A stretch of DNA of 27,352 bases from an uncultured Saprospirales bacterium. Its GTDB lineage: Bacteria; Bacteroidota; Bacteroidia; Chitinophagales; Saprospiraceae. Position 1 is the stretch's first letter. Each line of letters starts with the position of its first letter. A model generated the notes under the pieces. It saw only the letters and a list, made by a program, of their open reading frames with translations. It was not told the DNA's origin and made no database searches. Both the position numbers and the translations under genes were made by a program. Positions 24,019 through 27,352 of this stretch are shown in pieces. The stretch covers positions 1-27,352 of the forward strand of contig CALAZP010000109.1 of the NCBI GenBank assembly GCA_937926355.1, given 5' to 3'.

Positions 24019-25404
24019 ATGAAAGTTCAATTTTGTGGGGCTGCACAAGCTGTTACGGGAAGTGCCCATTTGATTTCACTTAATAATGGATGTAAAATTC
24101 TTTTAGACTGTGGACTCTATCAGGGAAGTGATGATGAAATGGATTCTTTCAACAGGGATTGGTATTTTGACCCCAAGGATATAGACTTTTTGATTTTATC
24201 TCATGCGCACATAGATCATAGTGGGAAGATTCCGAAGTTAGTCAAAGATGGGTTTCAAGGTCCAATTATTTGTACCCATGCTACAAGAAGTTTGTGCCAT
24301 ATTATGTTAATGGATAGTGCGGTAATACAGGAAAGAGATGCGGAGTATGAAAATCGCAAGCGCGGTAAATCGATTGAACCCTTATATATTGGAGAAGATG
24401 TGGATATAGCAATGCTCCAATTTGAAGGGCATTCGTATAATCAATGGTTTTCTATTTCTCCTGAAATAAAGGTTTTATTTAGGGATGCTGGTCATATATT
24501 AGGAAGTGCAAGTGTTACTTTAGAAATTTTGGAAGGTGGGAAAAAGAAAAGGATTGGATTTACAGGGGATGTGGGGAGGCCTTTCAGACCGATATTAAAA
24601 GACCCTCAGCAAATGCCAGAAGTAGATTTTCTAATTTGCGAATCCACCTATGGGGATAGGTCTCATGATGAATCACCAGCTGAGGTGGACAAGTTTCTTC
24701 AAATCATTAGACATACCTGCGTGGAGAAACAAGGTAAATTAATTATTCCGGCATTTAGTGTAGGTAGAACTCAAGAAATCGTTTATTTGCTGGACAAACT
24801 TGAAAACGAAAATTTATTACCTGAAATTCCTGTATATGTCGATAGCCCTCTTTCCATAAATGCGACAATGGTTTTTGGTGCGCATCCAGAGTGTTTTGAT
24901 AAGGAGTTGCACGATTATATGTTGACAGATCCGAATCCTTTTGGGTTTAATAATTTATTTTATGTACGAGATGTAGAAACTTCTAAATCGATTAATCTGA
25001 GTGAGCAACCGTGTATTATAATCAGTTCATCAGGTATGATGAATGCGGGGAGGGTTAAGCATCATTTATTTCATGCTATTGAACAATCAAAGAATACTTT
25101 ATTATTAGTTGGTTATGCTGCGCCAAATACTCCGGCAGGGATATTGAGGACTGGGGTGGCGACTTTAAAGCTTTTTGGAGAGTGGAAGCCCGTTAACATA
25201 CAAATAGAAAGCATGGATTCGTTTTCTGCTCACGCCGATAAAAACGAATTGGTAGATTTTGTAAAAAATCAAAGAAAAGCTGCTTCTAAAATATTTTTAG
25301 TTCATGGCGAATATGAGAGCCAGCTTAACTTTAAGGGTTATTTGAAAAGTCTGGGTTTCCAAGGTATTGAAATTCCTTCTTTGGGAGACGAATTTGAATG
25401 TTAA
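24019..25404 (+). CDS. MBL-fold/beta-CASP metallohydrolase, RNase-like
   Basis: From an ATG at 24019 the protein has 461 residues; a longer frame from a TTG at 23992 adds nine residues that break the conserved start MKVQFCGAAQAVTGSAHLI, so I prefer 24019. The metallo-beta-lactamase core shows SHAHIDH at 61-67, DAGHILGSA with H159, and D184 in FTGDVGRP. The beta-CASP domain follows, with ICESTYGDR (207-214), IPAFSVGRTQE (243-253), SSSGMMNAGR (337-345, 'GMM.AGR') and SAHAD at 403-407. An RMMBL segment ends with the last metal ligand in VHGE (428-431). This is the bacterial branch of the CPSF73-like/RNase J superfamily, acting on RNA phosphodiesters. It belongs to the YSH1-type group often annotated as 'exonuclease of the beta-lactamase fold'. 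All expected zinc ligands are present. Its biological RNA target is unknown. Confidence 0.94.
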   Translation: MKVQFCGAAQAVTGSAHLISLNNGCKILLDCGLYQGSDDEMDSFNRDWYFDPKDIDFLILSHAHIDHSGKIPKLVKDGFQGPIICTHATRSLCHIMLMDSAVIQERDAEYENRKRGKSIEPLYIGEDVDIAMLQFEGHSYNQWFSISPEIKVLFRDAGHILGSASVTLEILEGGKKKRIGFTGDVGRPFRPILKDPQQMPEVDFLICESTYGDRSHDESPAEVDKFLQIIRHTCVEKQGKLIIPAFSVGRTQEIVYLLDKLENENLLPEIPVYVDSPLSINATMVFGAHPECFDKELHDYMLTDPNPFGFNNLFYVRDVETSKSINLSEQPCIIISSSGMMNAGRVKHHLFHAIEQSKNTLLLVGYAAPNTPAGILRTGVATLKLFGEWKPVNIQIESMDSFSAHADKNELVDFVKNQRKAASKIFLVHGEYESQLNFKGYLKSLGFQGIEIPSLGDEFEC

Positions 25405-25413
25405 GGCTTGCGC

Positions 25414-26136
25414 TTATTTGGCGTTTTGGATTTTATTTAATAGAAGTGCCCCCTTCATCATAAAATCATCTTTGAATTGTTTGAATTCATTATAAATCAT
25501 CATTAATCTAGCTGCGTCATAAGCAGCTGTTTTGGGAACAATTTGTTTGTTGGCTATAGGGTGTAACCAATATTGTAAATTATTGGATTTTAGGTAGGAC
25601 TGTTCGTGTCTAAAATTAATGACTACTGACAGTTTATTCAGTGAAAACAAATATTCCGTCTCTTTATTCAGTATTTTTTGGATGTCGATAATATTATATC
25701 TATCGAAATTAACGCCAGCCCTTTCACATAAGAAAATATCCCTTCTTCCATCAAAAATAATGAGGTCTTCGAAATGGTACTTTTTCAAGTTTTTCAATAG
25801 GAAATTCTTGATGTAATTCTTTGATGGCCTTAAGGTTTTGAATGCTTCTACTAGATCTTCCTCTTCAAGTCGATATTCTTCATCAAAGGGCTTTAGTGTT
25901 TTGGTCTTTAGGTTAACTACTTCTTTGTCACGGCCTGTTGTATGGCCCAACTCATCGATAGTGGCAAAGACATTGACGACATCTATATTGGCGTTATTGA
26001 TCCAACTTTCTAAAAATATTCTATTAGTATCTTGTTCGAATACTAAGAGGGCGATTTCAGAGATGGCATAAAAGTTAGGATAGCCACCATATATATTTCC
26101 GTATTTAAGTTCTAGGAAGGCAATGTTTTTTTTCAC
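25414..26136 (-). CDS. Uncharacterised protein, possible degenerate DEDD-type exonuclease fold
   Basis: The 240-residue frame starts with GTG at 26136; no ATG lies between it and the upstream in-frame stop. I do not recognise a named family. The order of elements recalls RNase H-like DEDD exonucleases: a first strand IAFLELKYG (5-13) with SEIALLVFE, a middle strand and helix LIIFDGRRDIFLCERAGV (125-142) like the ExoII motif with D133, and a last helix PKTAAYDAARLMMIYNEF (201-218) like ExoIII with D207. The first catalytic pair (D-x-E) would be E9-x-K11, and the histidine five before D207 is K202. If the fold is right, the protein has probably lost normal metal catalysis. It is cytoplasmic, transcribed alone and convergent with the beta-CASP gene across 9 bases. 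A novel family is equally possible. Confidence 0.6.
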   Translation of the reverse strand: MKKNIAFLELKYGNIYGGYPNFYAISEIALLVFEQDTNRIFLESWINNANIDVVNVFATIDELGHTTGRDKEVVNLKTKTLKPFDEEYRLEEEDLVEAFKTLRPSKNYIKNFLLKNLKKYHFEDLIIFDGRRDIFLCERAGVNFDRYNIIDIQKILNKETEYLFSLNKLSVVINFRHEQSYLKSNNLQYWLHPIANKQIVPKTAAYDAARLMMIYNEFKQFKDDFMMKGALLLNKIQNAK

Positions 26137-26208
26137 GACTGAAAGTAGTTTTTTGGGTTCTCAACATATTTGATAGGGCAATTTAATGAAAAATAGATAG
26201 AATTTGTT

Positions 26209-27309
26209 TTAATCTATTAAAAAGGTACCATTATTGTAGATTAATTCTCCATTTGCCTCAATTTTTCCTTTATTTTTCATGTTGGCAATCATATCTAGGT
26301 GGATAGGTGATTTGTTTTTTCCACCTGCTTGTAGGTAAGATTGGCCTATCGCTAAATGTATGGTTCCTCCAATTTTTTCATCAAATAAAATATTCTTGGT
26401 AAAGCGATCTATTTTATAATTGGTGCCTATTGCTGCCTCTCCAAATTTTCTTGCGCCATCGATTTCCATAATCTTATCTAGGGTCTGTTGTCCTTTTTTA
26501 GCCTTCCATTTTAGGATCCAACCATTTTCTACTTGAAGGGTGATTCCTTGAATTTCCTTTCCTTTATAGAGAAGAGGGTAATCAAAATAAATATTGCCTT
26601 GTACACTATCTTCTTCAGGGGCGGTAAAAACTTCACCTGAAGGCATATTGGCTTTTCCATCAGAATTGATCCATGTTCTACCATTCGTAGTGAAAGTTAA
26701 ATCAGTATGTTCGTTGATATATCTGAACTTATTTTTAGTATTTAGAAAATCAACAATACGCTGTTGCTTTTGGCCTAACTTTTGCCAAGCTTCTATAGGG
26801 TTTTCTTGATGGAGCAGGCAAGCTTCATGGATGAAATCTTCATATTCTGTTAGGGTCATTTCAGCCATTTCTGCAGCAGCTGGAGTGGGAAATTGACACA
26901 ATGTTCTTTTCATCTCTCCATTTCCAGTTCGTTGGAAGTATTGACTCCAATAAGGTTCCATAGCTGCATATCTGATTTTATTTTTTTCAGGGGTTAGGTC
27001 TACAGCAGTTTTCAAATCAAAAGGTGCTCTTATATGGAGGTAGGCATCAAAACTTGAAAAGGCTTTTTTAACTAGTTCAGGAATATATTGCAGTTGTTCT
27101 GTAGAGGCATGATCTCTAATAATTTGATCTTTTTCTTGGAAATCCAATTGATATTCAATGAGTGCTCCTTTTTCAAAAGCGTATTGAAATACTTTTTTTA
27201 CCAGAGGAAGTCCCAGAGTGGTGGACTGAATAAATAACTTTTGTCCAGCTTTTATATCTAGGCAATATTCAACTAGCAATTGAGCATATCGGTCCAAGTA
27301 ATTATTCAT
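26209..27309 (-). CDS. M29 family aminopeptidase (AmpS/AmpT-like)
   Basis: This 366-residue cytoplasmic enzyme matches the thermophilic-metalloprotease family M29, which removes N-terminal residues using two metal ions. The C-terminal catalytic half shows the five ligand positions: E226 in NMPSGEVFTAPEE, E291 in KFGEAAIGTN, H318 in GGTIHLAIGQSY, and H337 with D339 in SPIHLDMI. The N-terminal half includes LVEYCLDIKAGQKLFIQST and YAAMEPYWSQYFQRTGNGEM. Length is slightly under the usual 400-410 residues, the shortfall being in loops of the first half, while all ligands are kept. No signal peptide is seen. It lies 72 bases upstream of the preceding minus-strand gene and may be read through into it, as no convincing terminator lies between them. 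Role: general peptide turnover. Confidence 0.93.
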   Translation of the reverse strand: MNNYLDRYAQLLVEYCLDIKAGQKLFIQSTTLGLPLVKKVFQYAFEKGALIEYQLDFQEKDQIIRDHASTEQLQYIPELVKKAFSSFDAYLHIRAPFDLKTAVDLTPEKNKIRYAAMEPYWSQYFQRTGNGEMKRTLCQFPTPAAAEMAEMTLTEYEDFIHEACLLHQENPIEAWQKLGQKQQRIVDFLNTKNKFRYINEHTDLTFTTNGRTWINSDGKANMPSGEVFTAPEEDSVQGNIYFDYPLLYKGKEIQGITLQVENGWILKWKAKKGQQTLDKIMEIDGARKFGEAAIGTNYKIDRFTKNILFDEKIGGTIHLAIGQSYLQAGGKNKSPIHLDMIANMKNKGKIEANGELIYNNGTFLID

Positions 27310-27352
27310 TTAATTTCAATTTACCAATGTTTACTTTGATAGGGATATTTTC

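Noticed and set aside
26192..26218. AATAGAT/ATCTATT hairpin after the aminopeptidase gene as an intrinsic terminator
   Set aside because: A 7-pair stem with a single G-C pair and a 13-base loop is too weak, and the following U-run is short.
1..27352. CRISPR arrays, tRNA or rRNA genes, insertion sequences, phage genes
   Set aside because: I saw no regularly spaced repeats, no cloverleaf-like sequences, no transposase or integrase motifs and no rRNA-like segments on either strand.

Overview
The window comes from an AT-rich genome of the phylum Bacteroidota. The indicators are a SusC/SusD outer-membrane nutrient uptake pair, a type IX secretion (T9SS) C-terminal sorting domain, an ASPIC/UnbV FG-GAP lipoprotein, an ECF sigma / membrane protein / DUF4097-like cassette, and promoter matches to the Bacteroidota-type -7 element TAnnTTTG. 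The gene mix would fit a free-living, glycan-using member (for example Saprospiria- or Cytophagia-like). That placement is inference; no rRNA or other marker is present. I found no tRNA, rRNA, CRISPR array, insertion sequence or phage gene, and no gene-free stretch longer than 300 bases. The largest gap is the 276 bases at 4114-4389.

Region 1 (1-17848) is an uptake and processing locus. On the minus strand are susC (1060-4113) and a susD-like gene that runs off the left edge (1-1022). Next come eight genes in frequently switching orientation: an FAD-dependent oxidoreductase lipoprotein (+), a minus-strand operon of an FG-GAP/UnbV lipoprotein, a DUF4434 protein and an N-acylglucosamine 2-epimerase (AGE) family enzyme, a plus-strand pair of a Tat-exported NHL propeller and a CBM9-like protein, a Tat-exported GHL10-type glycosidase-like protein (-), and a sodium:solute symporter (+) followed after 4 bases by an M50 site-2 protease. 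My model is that SusC/D imports a glycan or glycoside, exported proteins bind, oxidise or cleave it, the symporter brings the product into the cytoplasm, and AGE with the DUF4434 protein process it there. The substrate cannot be read from the sequence, and no classical high-confidence glycoside hydrolase is present.

Region 2 (17871-21744) holds envelope functions: an OmpH/Skp-like chaperone with the best promoter in the window, a membrane-anchored glucosaminidase, a T9SS-sorted propeller-like protein and a TPR lipoprotein.

Region 3 (21757-23973) is a regulatory cassette: an ECF sigma factor that appears to start at TTG, a membrane protein abutting it that is a candidate anti-sigma factor, and an exported DUF4097-like protein with about a dozen short beta-strand repeats. 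An ECF-promoter-like pair of elements lies just upstream of the sigma gene.

Region 4 (24019-27309) holds a metallo-beta-lactamase/beta-CASP hydrolase, a protein that resembles a DEDD exonuclease with altered catalytic residues, and an M29 aminopeptidase.
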